64,000 nt of DNA, from NCBI GenBank assembly GCA_036172665.1, contig CM069874.1:48156707-48220706 (forward strand), in the 5' to 3' direction. The translations under genes and the position numbers were made by a program. The DNA is from Prosopocoilus inquinatus (lineage: Eukaryota > Arthropoda > Insecta > Coleoptera > Lucanidae). Shown in pieces: positions 45,955 to 56,530 of the stretch; position 1 is the stretch's first letter, and each line of letters opens with the position of its first letter. The notes under the pieces were generated by a model. That model did not search any database. It saw only the letters and a list, made by a program, of their open reading frames with translations, and was not told the DNA's origin.

Positions 45955-47288
45955 AATAGGGTACATGACAATAATATAAAATTATTAATTAAAGCTCCCT
46001 AATCGAGACTATAGTGAATAACACACGCGAAAACACCAAATTTGTACGCTGTTTCTATTTATTATTCTCTTAAATTAATAAATAAAATCGAAAATATTCA
46101 AATATAAATCACGTGGTTTTGAAAGGCTTCCCATTCGTTGTGACGTCAGTGTTCATATATTGTCCTTGACGTGTATGTTGTATGCAGACCTTTGTCAAAT
46201 AGTTTGAATGTTTGCTCTTAATATTTGCTGAAAAATATAGTTTTAATTTAAGCAACAATTACGAAGTGAATATCTTAAAGAAATTATTATATTTTTTTAC
46301 TTTGTTGGTGAGAAATTTGTGGTAGAAACGAGAACTTTTCGACATTGAGAAGTAAGGTTGGTAACACTAAATTTTGTGAAACGCTTATAAAAAATTTATT
46401 CGGAGTTCTTGCACAGGTATTTTTACATTATGGCACAGCATACTGATAATATGTTTTACTATTTATTGTAATGAGTTTTAAGTGTTCGTATTGATATTCA
46501 CTTATTACGATTTGACAACAGGTATATTCGTTTTAGAAATGCTGGTTTTGCCACAATAGCGTCATCGTCAAGTAGCTGATGCCCATCTAGGTCAAGTTAT
46601 GGTTGCATCAGAAATTGATCTAAAACGAATAGTTTGTGATGGGCAAGTTGTACCCAGAGAAAAGAAAAATGTTAAATCGACATAATTTTCGTTTGGGTAC
46701 GTTCAATGGATTCATTTATTTAAAAGAAAAGCCATTTTGTATTCTATTCAAGTAAAAAAATGTTTGAATCAACAAGAAACTGCTTGAATTAATGTAAAGT
46801 GTGCATCATTCAAATAAATAAATGCATCGACTGTATTCAAACAAAGTTTTTTCTGTGTAATGAACACCGACCTTACTGAACAATAATTAAATTAAGGTTA
46901 AGTAAACAATACTTTCGTGTTGACGCAACTAAACCCTACTCTGGAGTAGGTGCAGATTGCGTCAACACCAGCGTTGCCGCAGTGGCAATTAAAACGAATA
47001 TGCCAATGTCAAATACAGCATGCCGAAAATCTAAAACGAATACACATTTCGTTGACGCAGGTGACTTGCGGCAACCTAAGTCATCTAAAACGAATATACC
47101 TAATATATGAACATAGACGTCACACGGTCAGAATGTGCGTTTTGGCGGGAATTTAATCAATTCAAATTTCTTTATTTTTTTATGGCTTTAATGTTCATTT
47201 ATGAAAAAAAAAAGAAATATATCTAAATTATCGTATTTTTACCTACTTTCAAATAAAATCTTTAAAAAAAATGTTCATGTACTCCATT
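45955..47288. mobile_element. Element with AATAGGGTACATGA ends, copy 1
   Basis: Left end AATAGGGTACATGAC, right end the inverse of AATGGAGTACATGAAC. A second copy, in opposite orientation, is at 61767-63364; the two match over 45955-46480 and 47100-47288. Shared marks include CACGTGGTTTTGAAAG, GTGTTCATATATTGTCCTTG and GGTCAGAATGTGCGTTTTGG. No long reading frame; non-autonomous, superfamily unknown. Here the copy is split by an insert at 46521-47100. Confidence 0.65.
46521..47100. repeat. 580-bp inverted-repeat insert (GGTATATTCGTTTTAGA ends)
   Basis: GGTATATTCGTTTTAGA and TCTAAAACGAATATACC are exact inverses. The word AAAACGAATA recurs inside (46626, 46990, 47033). Near 46920-46970 GTTGACGCAACTAAACCC and GATTGCGTCAACAC pair. 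The uninterrupted sequence in copy 2 (about 61955-61970) shows where it entered, though the target duplication is not clean. Confidence 0.65.
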
Positions 47289-47699
47289 GTTTTTTTTTTT
47301 AACCCAAAGCACTGTTAAATTATTTCTTTTAACACGATTACTATTATTCTTTAGTTAAGGCTAATTTACATTATTCGATTTTTGTATTTGATTTTTCTGT
47401 TCGATTTTATATTCGAGTTTGTCTCGAATGAAACTAGCTTCCCGAACGGCAAATGTAAAAAATTATCACGTTTGAGCTAGTCGAAACTGAAAGTGGAATG
47501 CAAAATCGGATGATGTAAAGTAGCCTTAAGAATTTAAATTTTGCGGTACCCAGTGAAACGTTTTTTTTTTTAAACGAAAAAGATTAGGTCAGTTGAGAAA
47601 TGTTTCTAACATGAAGGAGACTTATTAAATGAATGTATAAGCGAAAAAATCAGCAAGTTTTAGAGTTTACACAAACAGGTATTGCAAATTCTGACGCTT
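47289..47699. other. AT-rich spacer
   Basis: No gene seen; a loosely palindromic TTCGATTTTTGTATTTGATT/CGAAACTGAAAGTGG stretch lies at about 47375-47515. Confidence 0.35.
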
Positions 47700-48367
47700 G
47701 CATGCAGGGCCGGAAGAACGGTAGTTGGCGCCCTTATACAAAATAGTAACTGGCGCCCTTTTCCACAATAAAAGAAACAAATTCACCTGAATTTGTACAC
47801 TTGTTTCAAAAAAATAGTGTGCATCTTTTATAAGCTGAGAGATAGAGTATGAAGTCGATTGCAGAAAAAGTATTGCAAGTAGGTAATTCCATAGTTGTCA
47901 GATTTTTTTTTAATTTGAATATATGTATTATATTTCCAGAATTTATGTTAAAAAATTAATGTTGATAAATTGTTGTTTAACTTTGAACCAGCTTAAATGA
48001 TACCTACGGAAATTAGCACATAACTTAAAAAGTAACCATCATAAAAAAATTCGTTCGTGATTTTAGATTCAGACAGTGCTGCCAATCGACAATTCTAAAA
48101 CGGAAAAATTAAGTTTGGTATTTAACGGATTTTTTTAAATTTTTGTATGGACTGAAAGAACTAAGCACGGTTTTGTTGACGTTGAGTTTGATTGAGCTTC
48201 ATTTTGCAATTTTTTATTTTTATTTGTTTTAAATGGAGTTAGGTTCAGATCAATTGGATTGGATTGGCCTCGAGGTTAGTTGAACTTATAATTTTTCTTG
48301 CAACTCTTAACCTTTTACTTGTGTTAGATGAAGTTACGTTGATGTTAGTTGCATAGTAAACTCTAAT
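47700..48367 (+). repeat. Dispersed repeat with GTTAGGTTGGGTTGA-like units, copy 1
   Basis: 47820-48360 is collinear with 60905-61500: AGTATGAAGTCGATTGCAGA, TTTGAACCAGCTTAAATGAT, GACAATTCTAAAACGGA, then T-rich units with GAATGGAGTTAGGTT and GTTGAGCTTCATTTT. It continues at 50210-50470 after foldback D, which therefore sits inside it. The start at about 47705 has GGGCCGG and GGCGCCC words. No gene. Confidence 0.6.
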
Positions 48368-50208
48368 ATACAGGGAGATTCAGGCAACCCTTTCATTAAA
48401 AGTTTACGGACTTCTCCTCTGAATTTCTGTTTCATATTTTGCAGTTATAAGTTAACGATATGGATCTATCAAAATATAATATTTTCAAATTTCGGACACT
48501 TCCACTTATACCGGAAGTTGCTGTCAACTTTCTTATTTTAAATGCAATACCCCATTTTTTATTACATTTCTGAAATCTTCATGAAATTCTAGAAATATTT
48601 TGTGTAACATGTGATACAAGAAAAATTGGCCGTTTTAGAGATATTTCCATTTAAAAAAAAATTCAAAGTTGCAGTACCTTGTTTATGATGCTGCCATCTT
48701 TGTGTAACAAAAACCATAATTTCAATTTTTGGCCTGTAGTAGGCTATACTCATAAGCTTTCAGGTCATACTAATTTTACACAAAATCGTTTACGGGCTGG
48801 TTGAAAAGTAACTTCTATTCGAACTGATTTCAACTGTCGAAAAGTCATGTTTTTTTAAATAGAACACCCAGTATTTTTTTATACCATAAGAATCAAAATT
48901 AAATGTTCTTTCGAACTGTATTGGCATTCGCTATACCCATCTCTTACCTTTCTCTTTCTATTCATGATTTTCTCTTTGAGACATCAATTTTTTTCAATTT
49001 TCAGTATTATTCCTGAATAGTGTGCTAAGAAAATTTAACAAACTGAGGTTTTCTAAATTAATTTCTGACTGTAATTTCAATTTCATTTTAAAAACCGATA
49101 AATAATATTTAAATACACATCTATCATCAGAACTTTTTGTTTACATATGCCGCATGTATTAGAAGTCTTGGTATGAGTTTTTACACATTTACAAGGAAAA
49201 ATTTACACTTAGAACACAAAAATTTTTGAAAACTAATAAATAAATCAGAAATATTAAAAATAATACACAAATTGTTGGTTATAATATTGGCTCTCAGTTG
49301 TCCTCGGCTATTATTTATTAGTAATAACTTTCTATTATGTCTCAGTAATAACATATTTTCCTTGATATAAAAACTTAAAAACTTTTTTTATTAACTTCTT
49401 GAATTGTCGATTTTTTTATCATCAAATACCTTTAATATGTCTGTGTTTGATTATTCATTTTTTGGTTCTTCGTAGCGATTAAATTGTGTTTTTTTTAATT
49501 CCTACGAGACGAATGATTTCAAAAATTATAATTTCTCTAGTTTTCATAGCCCACTATTTAAAAACAATACCGAAAAATGGAAAAAATTAGGTATTAAAAA
49601 GAAATTATCGATAACGAGTGAACTAAAAGAGATAGGTATAGGGAATGCTAATACAGGACGAAAGAACATTTAATCCTGAGTCACATGGTATAAAAATATA
49701 CTAGGCGTTCCATTTAAAAAACATGACTTTTCGACAGTTGAAATTACTTCGAATAGAAGTTACTTTTCAACCAACCTGTAAGCAATCAAGTGCAAAACTG
49801 GACATGATCTGAAAGCATGTAACTGTAGCTTACTACAGGCCAAAAATGGGCATCATGGTTTTTGATGCACAAAGATGGCAGCATCATAACCAAGGTTCTG
49901 CAAGTCTGAGTTATTTTTAATAAATTAAAATATCTCGGAAACGGTTAATTTTTCTTGTATGACATGTTGCACAAAATATTTTTAGAATTATATGAAGATT
50001 TCAAAAATGCATTAAAAATTAGGGTATTCCATTTAAAATAAGTAAGTTGACAGCAACTTCCGGTATAAGCGGAAGTGTCCGAAATTTGAAAGTATTATAT
50101 TTTGATAGATCCATATCGTTAACTTATAACTGCAAAATATGAAACAGAAATTCAGAGGAGAAATCCATAAACTTTTAATGAAAGGGTTGCCTGAATTTCC
50201 CTGTATAA
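48368..50208. mobile_element. Large foldback element D (arms about 590 bp)
   Basis: ATACAGGGAGATTCAGGCAA and its inverse TTGCCTGAATTTCCCTGTAT bound it. Arms align through TTATACCGGAAGTTGCTGTC, TTTAAATGCAATACCCC (48537), GGCCTGTAGTAGGCTA, AAATAGAACACCCAGTATTT (48855) and TTGGCATTCGCTATACCCAT to about 48955/49618. The 660-bp centre is AT-rich with no gene. A solo right arm is at 27577-28012. It interrupts the repeat of 47700-48367 and 50210-50470. Confidence 0.8.
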
Positions 50209-50470
50209 ATTTTGCAACAACACTTTTTTAACTTTTAATTTTTTAAGTATTTAAAAAAAAATTACTTGTGCAGAATGGAATGCAATATGATATAATAAGT
50301 TGGGTGAGCTCAGTTGACCTTGGGATTTGTTAAAGTTCATTTTAATCATCGTATAAATTTTTATATTATTTTTCTTCTTAATTTTTTTTTAATATTTTAA
50401 ATTTTTAACTTGGGTTGAATGGAATTAAGTTGAGTGCAGTTAGATATATTAGATTGAATTTTTTTTACTA
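50209..50470 (+). repeat. Continuation of the GTTGGGTTGA-type repeat after foldback D
   Basis: TAAGTTGGGTGAGCTCAGTT, GACCTTGGGATTTGTT and TGGGTTGAATGGAATTAAGT are collinear with 61580-61700. It forms one unit with 47700-48367 once foldback D is removed. Confidence 0.55.
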
Positions 50471-52433
50471 ATTTTTTTATTGTGTATTATTTATCGGAAA
50501 CATCGTAACAGCATCACGAACCAACAGAATCAAAGTATTATAGAGGTAGGGAATGCCAATGGTATAAAAAATCAAATGTAAACGCGAGTTAATCTTTCCG
50601 TTGTACAAAAAAAAATGTAGTAATAAAGTTAATGTAAACAAGCCGATAGACATAGATGGCGACATCGTTAGAAGTTGATGCAGATGTTCAATTAAGAGGA
50701 AAAGGCTAATAATATATGTAAATGATGACATTTATATCGTAATGGTAGTCTTTGATCTTACAAATACGCAAAACCACAAATAAGGCCACCAGAAAAAATG
50801 CTATCGAATAGAATAATATAAAGGTATACGTTGTATTTAAAAAATTGAAACTGATAATCATAGAGAGACGTTAATTTCAATTATTCTACCACCCCTAACC
50901 GCAGCAGAATCAAAAAATGCCTGTAGAAAGTAAAATCAGAATTTCAAGATATTGTGTCTCTTAACGTAAGGAGGAGATTGAAAGGGCAACTTCGGGAGAT
51001 CAAAATAAAGCTTTTTTCTTAATTCGTTTTTGATCAAAACTCACAAACTAACTTTATTATTAAATAAACTTATTTATCAAAACCACCATTCACAAAACGT
51101 CTAGCGCGACCTGTTTTCTAATTTTGTTTTAATTAATCAGTGGTTCTCAACAATATGAAAACCCGTTTTTGGGTGTTAAAAGAAAAAAAAAATAGTGTTA
51201 GGCGTGATCATAACGTCATGCAAAAACATCAATCGGTTCTGCTAACTATTTATCTCGATAGGCACTACAAGATTAAAGTGCCGTTACGAATGACTGCGAC
51301 ACCGCCGATTTCTTAGATACGGCGTGGGTGTAAAGAAAATCAAAACAGATTCAAATGAGCGCCACTCAATTTTTATATGAAAATTAAGAAAACGCAAAGC
51401 CAGCTTGTACAATCCGAACAACGGGGAACTAAAAGCCTGCAAACAAAGCAGACAAGGTGATGGGGAATTACCGAGAACAAAGCACTTACTGCACAAATGC
51501 AATGAAATATTTCGGAAAACTGAACGTTAACGGGATTATACAAAATTAAATAGAATGTCCCCCTTCCCCTATGAATCTTAAGTGGAAAGGCGAATAACCA
51601 AACAAAAGCACAAGAATTTGCGCGTGCCGGATCTAGCAATAAGCCTAAGAATGTGAACAAACTGATAAGTAAAGACGCGGCGTGTTTCAAGTCTCTGCAG
51701 ATATGTACTTAAAAAAGGGAACAAACGTCGAGACTGTGTAAATAAAGCCAGAGGTAATTGACAATTACTTCATGGCGGTAACCTTTGATCGTGCAAATAC
51801 GCCAAACCACATGAGGAATCCTCTTTCGACCATTTATGTAATATTTACCACAACAACAAGAGGCGGTAAAGACGGTGTGAAGTCGTAAATCATGACCGTA
51901 GACCTCAACTTGATTTGTCCGACACTTCTCTGATGTTTATACCGTAATATGTATAATATGTATACGCAATAAAATGATTACATAGTACGCGGATAGCGTC
52001 GGTTTAAATGTTAAACGGAATATTAATTTGCATATATACAGGGTCATTCTGGGCTGCGGGGATTCTGAACTGTAGTAGTTCGTTGATGTTTCTTTTTCAT
52101 AGTATAGTTAACTTTTTGTGCACGTTTCGTTAAAGATGTCGATAATGTTAAAACTTATAAAGATACTGATGAAATTTTTAAATGCTTTGTTTATTGAATA
52201 TTTTTCTAAAAAAATCAATTTGAAAAATAAGACTAAATATGTTTGTCAAGGATTTTTCACAATATCCTAATTACAATACCTTCATTTTGAAACCACATTA
52301 AAAACAATTCCAAAAACACGATTTTCAAGTCAGTTTTCTATAAAATTTTGTATTTAGACTGCAAGCTGTTGTTTATATACTTAATTCTGTCTGACTGCAT
52401 CAGTTCTACAAAAAAAAGTTTAATGAATAGCTA
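50471..52433. other. Intergenic DNA without a recognisable gene
   Basis: AT-rich, with a somewhat GC-richer stretch at 51240-51920 where frames of 72-105 codons occur on the minus strand but show no family features. CAGTGGTTCTCAACA at 51140 looks like a lone hAT end. ATACAGGGTCATTCTGGGCT at 52036 is a foldback-type end without partner. Confidence 0.4.
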
Positions 52434-52567
52434 AAGTAGCGACATCCTACGATCGCTTTTTAAACTAACATTGCTTAAGGATAAACACACTGAAGCGGGT
52501 TTCCTACATAATAAGATTAATAAGTCACCCCATGCAAGGCGGCCTTGCTTGCTGTCAAAGCATAATG
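52434..52567 (+). repeat. Arm of the GCGACATC foldback next to hammerhead copy d
   Basis: AAGTAGCGACATCCTACGAT, TTTTTAAACTAACATTGC, GAAGCGGGTTTCCTACATAA, CATGCAAGGCGGCC and CTGTCAAAGCATAATG match one arm and the centre-side edge of 59155-59455 in order. The mate arm is missing; the hammerhead repeat starts at the next base. Confidence 0.7.
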
Positions 52568-52681
52568 TCGTTTTTGGTTTGCAGTGGAAATCTCGAGCTA
52601 CGTTTTTGTTGAAGAACCCCCAAATAGGGTTGAGAAAGCTCTACAGATGCTGCTCGAGGGTTTCACTACAATCAAAAACGA
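52568..52681 (+). ncRNA. Degenerate hammerhead motif (copy d)
   Basis: Stem I CTCGAGC/GCTCGAG is perfect and the outer arms TCGTTTTTGGTTTGCAGTG and CACTACAATCAAAAACGA are kept, but the core has drifted: TTGAAGA for CUGANGA and GAGAAAGCTCTAC for GAAACAGCUGUAC. Stem II survives as ACCCCC-AAAT-AGGGT. Presumably inactive. Confidence 0.55.
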
Positions 52682-54482
52682 TTAGCAACAATTTTTTTTA
52701 AGTTTAATGCTATTCGAACTGCTGTAATTGTAAGGTTTTGAGAATTTCGATTTTCCTTGTCAGCCGCCAAATTTTAAATGACAGATTAGAAGCAGTTGTA
52801 TTGTTTTTGGTTTCTAATAGCCAGTAGCTTAACTAGAAATCAAATCAAACCGCCGGGTATTTCATTAAAACTTTCACAAACAAATCTGCTTTATTACTTT
52901 TGTATTATCCTATTTCTAAAAAGTGTCAAGAGTTGTCAAAATTTTAGGTTAGAAAAGTTCCTGAAAACTAGCGCAAACTAACACTTCTTTCTGGAAGAAA
53001 TTCGTTTTCTGCTGTTACTTCTCGCGTTCTAATATTCTTGTTCAACTTTATTCGAAATTATTTTTCGTAATGTTATATTTCTTGAATATTGTGAGTTACG
53101 ATCCGTGGTAATAAATGGCGCGGCGCTGCAAATGCTAATAAATTCTTTCGCTTTGCGTTCAAATTTATTAAAAGTTTTCACTTGCTTTGAAATTGTTTCC
53201 GCAAAAATGAAGAGCATAAAGGCACATGGCACAGATGGCGCCACAGATGTTTAATGTTTATTTGAAAAGCTCCCGACAACCAGCGATAAGAGGAAATACG
53301 CTTCAACTGTTTCTCAAACGCTTCCTTGAAGAAGACATTTGTTTTCAACTGTTTTGAAACTGTTTCACTACAGATTAATGGATGGCGCTATTTTTATTTG
53401 AAATTACCCGTGTTCTACTCATTTCTGTTCAAATTGTATTTTTTCTTTCGTAGTGTTATTTCTTGAAATTCTCTTGGCGTTTTTCAATTGCTTCAAGAGA
53501 ACGAAGTTGCGATCCAGGGTAACAGATGACGCCACAAATGGTAATAAACGATTTTCAGTTGTTTTTTGAAATCTTTTATTCCCGGCTAATTATAAAATTA
53601 CAAAACAAAGGCGTGGTTACCAGATGGCGCCACAAATATCATACGTTCGAAATTAGTGCTTGGAATGTATTCTTCGAGATCTTTTTCAATTGCTTTGAAA
53701 TTTAAATTTAATTCCACCAATTTTAATTTTTCAATTGCTTCCCACCAACTAAAGACAACGAAGTGGCGATCCTGTGTAACAGATGGCGCCACAAATATCA
53801 TACGTTCGAAATTAGTGCTTGGAATGTATTCTTCGAGATCTTTTTCAATTGCTTTGAAATTTAATGTTAATTCCACTAATTTTAATTTTTCAATTGCTTC
53901 CCACCAAATAAAGACAACGAAGTTGTGATCCTGTGTAACAGATGGCGCCACAAATGGTAATAAACTATTTCGCTTTGCGTTTAAATTTTATTTATTCAAA
54001 GTTGTTTATGGAATGTTGTTTTTAAACGTTCGTAACCCTAACGCTTTTCAGTTTCTCTTCTTCCCGGCAAATTACAAACATAAGGCGCGGGTTACCAGAT
54101 GGCGCCACAGATGTCATTCGTTCGAAATTACCGCTTGAAATATATTCCATGAGTTATTTTTCAGTTGCTTTGAATTTTAATATTAATACACCCTGTTTTA
54201 ATTTAAAGACGATTCAATAATTGTTTTTTTTTTCATTTTCTTTCTTTTCTTGTTTATTCCAGACTGCATTCGAAAACACATGCTTATCAGAAATTTCTGA
54301 AGTATAAGTTTTCACTTTTCCACGTCTGGGTATTTTGTTAGAAATCAAGAAAAAATGAAACTGTCTGTAAATATGCTAATAATAATTTTGGTTTCTTACT
54401 TTAGGCGCCTATAGCGTCTTAGTGCCTTGTTGCTTTGTAGTCCCTGCAACCTCTATAGCTGCGCCACTGCTAATAAAATTTT
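52682..54482 (+). repeat. Composite repeat behind hammerhead copy d, with minisatellite
   Basis: Begins like 9486-10640 (TTTTAGGTTAGAAAAGTTCC at 52914) and ends with the same tail (GCGCCTATAGCG, CCTGCAACCTCTATAGCTGC). Between are many AGATGGCGCCACAAATG units, degenerate at 53100-53600 and 54090-54190 and regular at 53621-53950. Short frames here, including one of 117 codons on the minus strand, are products of the tandem repeat. Confidence 0.6.
53621..53950 (+). repeat. Minisatellite, 159-bp period, two near-identical units
   Basis: Units start with CAGATGGCGCCACAAAT at 53621, 53780 and 53939, exactly 159 bp apart. Units one and two differ at only a handful of sites, so they are recent copies within an older, more varied array. 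Confidence 0.85.
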
Positions 54483-55084
54483 CAATTCATTACTACAGAG
54501 CACTTTTAGAGTACCTTTAGTTTTCATATGCATAATAAAAACTTTGCAGATTAAAACGAGATGGCAAGTGAGGAATACTCTGTTTAAACACCAATACATG
54601 CACCGATAGTGTTTTTAATTGACTACTCCAGAGTACTCTCATAATATTCCCATCTTGTTTTAACCTAATATAAAAACAAGGGAAAAATTAAAAAAAAAAA
54701 ACGCTATTACTGCGCATTAATATAACCGTTGCAAAACGGCACTGGAGGATTTTGTTCTCCTTTTAACCTCCAGCAATAATACTCATACAATAAGGTGGAG
54801 ATATTCGGAATGTGTTTTAGATTGGTTCTAGAACAGTGAATCGAAAATCTACTAGTAATTTTTTCTCTCACATTTCAATGTCTAAATTGAAGTATCAATG
54901 ACTTGTTCTGACATATTTTTTAATTTATTTACAAGTAATGAGTTGATGGTCAGGAGGTACTTCTCTTGTCACAAGAAAAGGGATTTTCAAAATCAAGCAT
55001 TAATATCTGTCTAAGAAAACACACCATTAGTTCGGATGCTATTAAAATTGCAAGACCACTATTAGCAGTGGAATAGAACATCAA
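54483..55084. other. Spacer and putative promoter region of the 55085 gene
   Basis: No repeat border recognised. An in-frame TAA at 55043-55045 precedes the ATG at 55085, so the reading frame starts there. No TATA box is obvious. Confidence 0.4.
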
Positions 55085-56305
55085 ATGTCAGCTCAGTACG
55101 TTCCTCCATCTGTATCACAACTACTAAAGTGTGCAGGCAATGAAGACTTCAATATTGAAGAAGGGCTTTGCAAACCAAACAACGGAAGCCTGTTTTTAAT
55201 CTCTAGCGTGGCGTTTTTGCAAAAACAACTCGAGAGAAAACTGGGTAGAAACAATGCTGCTATTGAAGAAAAAGAAAGTATCGTGCGCCGAAAATATTCT
55301 GATTTGTTACTAGTGGAAACAGGATCGAAAACTAGACGAGAAAAATACTTTATACGGTTGCAAAATATAGAAAAATTTGATGAGATTTTGAAAAGGGAAG
55401 CTTCTCTTCCGGCTAAAGCCTTATCCAACACTCAGATTTTGCCACTGCCCAAGGCGAGATCCCACCGGCTGCTTTTCCCAAATATATTTAAAACCAAAAT
55501 CGCCACAAGCATTATTCAAAATCCAGTGCCGAAACCTACCCATAGTTTATTCAACATTTTCAGGAAAACAACTCCCATGGCAAAGTCTTCAGAAGTCACA
55601 ATCAAGGTCGACTCGTGTTCGTCAGAGAGTAAGGTGGAATTACCACATAACAAGGGCGTAGTTATAAACGCAAACGAGCGCAAATTCATTTGCCCATCAT
55701 CAGGCTCGATAAGTTCAGTTTCGTTTCTTGGACCTAGTACTGCTAGCACAGGGATAACACAATGCAAATCAAGTAATATAAGCATTCCAACTGTGAACAC
55801 AAGCATAAGCAGGCCTGAGATTGATTCGATGAGCCAAAGCAGCGACGACACTGCTTCATATATTTCAACAAAAACTAAAATCATGACGCAAACAGAGAAG
55901 GATATTCTTAGGATAATTCCCAGTGAAACTAGTGTAGCCTTGAAGAAGTCGATTAATCAGAAGCTACGAGTTTCACCACACATTAGCAGCTCTGAATGTA
56001 GCATCAGAAAAACAACTGTGGATTTTATAGTGTGTGATGATTATTACGAAGATCCTGAAACGGGAATCAAATTTAAGTGTGTTCCGAAAAGCAGGTCGAG
56101 TATTAAACCAGCTAAATTAAGAGAACAACAGTCAAAACTGAGTGTTTGCATCGAAGAAGAAACTGAATCGGAAATGGAAATTTATACATCGAGTCACAGT
56201 TATCCATACAATTGCACTGATGACGTTAAGACTATGGTACCATCAGAAACACTTGATGTTATAGTGCGTCAGTTACTTAATAATATCGAATCACATTGCC
56301 CTTAA
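55085..56305 (+). CDS. Unknown protein, 406 aa, no intron within the frame
   Basis: The only long clean frame in the window: 406 codons with even amino acid use, opening MSAQYVPPSVSQLLKCAGNE. I do not recognise a domain. Residues about 40-125 are rich in Lys, Arg, Glu and Leu and look helical (AFLQKQLERKLGRNNAAIEE, RRKYSDLLLVETGSKTRREK). Residues 165-290 are Ser/Thr-rich and probably disordered. An acidic and aromatic patch FIVCDDYYEDPETGIKFKC lies near 327. The end is DVIVRQLLNNIESHCP. No signal peptide or membrane segment. The bordering minus-strand gene ends within 230 bp, tail to tail. A conserved insect gene seems more likely than a transposon gene, since nothing repeat-like flanks it. 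Confidence 0.7.
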   Translation: MSAQYVPPSVSQLLKCAGNEDFNIEEGLCKPNNGSLFLISSVAFLQKQLERKLGRNNAAIEEKESIVRRKYSDLLLVETGSKTRREKYFIRLQNIEKFDEILKREASLPAKALSNTQILPLPKARSHRLLFPNIFKTKIATSIIQNPVPKPTHSLFNIFRKTTPMAKSSEVTIKVDSCSSESKVELPHNKGVVINANERKFICPSSGSISSVSFLGPSTASTGITQCKSSNISIPTVNTSISRPEIDSMSQSSDDTASYISTKTKIMTQTEKDILRIIPSETSVALKKSINQKLRVSPHISSSECSIRKTTVDFIVCDDYYEDPETGIKFKCVPKSRSSIKPAKLREQQSKLSVCIEEETESEMEIYTSSHSYPYNCTDDVKTMVPSETLDVIVRQLLNNIESHCP

Positions 56306-56383
56306 ATTAAATTTCTTTTACAATTATTCAAGAGCCTGAAGTTTTCTTATTTTAATTATTTCAATTTTGTAGTAATAGATTTC

Positions 56384-56512
56384 AGATTAAAGGACATGTT
56401 GAAAGACCTGGGGGTTGAAAATGAAAAATTAAAATTAAAATTGCAAAATCAATTACCAGAAAATATTTTTATATTAAAAAATCTGAAACATACATGCCTA
56501 AACATTACATAA
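56384..56512 (+). other. Possible alternative last exon with coiled coil
   Basis: After a pyrimidine-containing TTTCAG acceptor, the frame reads LKDMLKDLGVENEKLKLKLQ then NQLPENIFILKNLKHTCLNIT and a stop at 56510-56512; AATAAA follows at 56514-56519. The heptad-like Leu spacing looks like protein. I could not find a convincing donor near the end of the 55085 frame, so this may instead be 3'UTR of that gene. Confidence 0.3.
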
Positions 56513-56513
56513 C

Positions 56514-56519
56514 AATAAA
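56514..56519 (+). terminator. Poly(A) signal of the 55085 gene
   Basis: AATAAA 209 bp after the stop at 56305, and 12 bp before the last codon of the opposing phosphodiesterase gene on the other strand. The two transcripts probably overlap at their 3' ends. Confidence 0.5.
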
Positions 56520-56530
56520 TCACTTAACAA

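Noticed and set aside
51284..51690. Minus-strand frames of 72 and 105 codons in a GC-richer patch
   Set aside because: No recognisable motif, no splice or promoter context; cysteine- and leucine-rich chance frames.
53598..53951. 117-codon minus-strand frame with internal repeats, and an overlapping 90-codon plus frame
   Set aside because: The repeated protein text is the 159-bp minisatellite (159 is a multiple of 3), open by chance on both strands.
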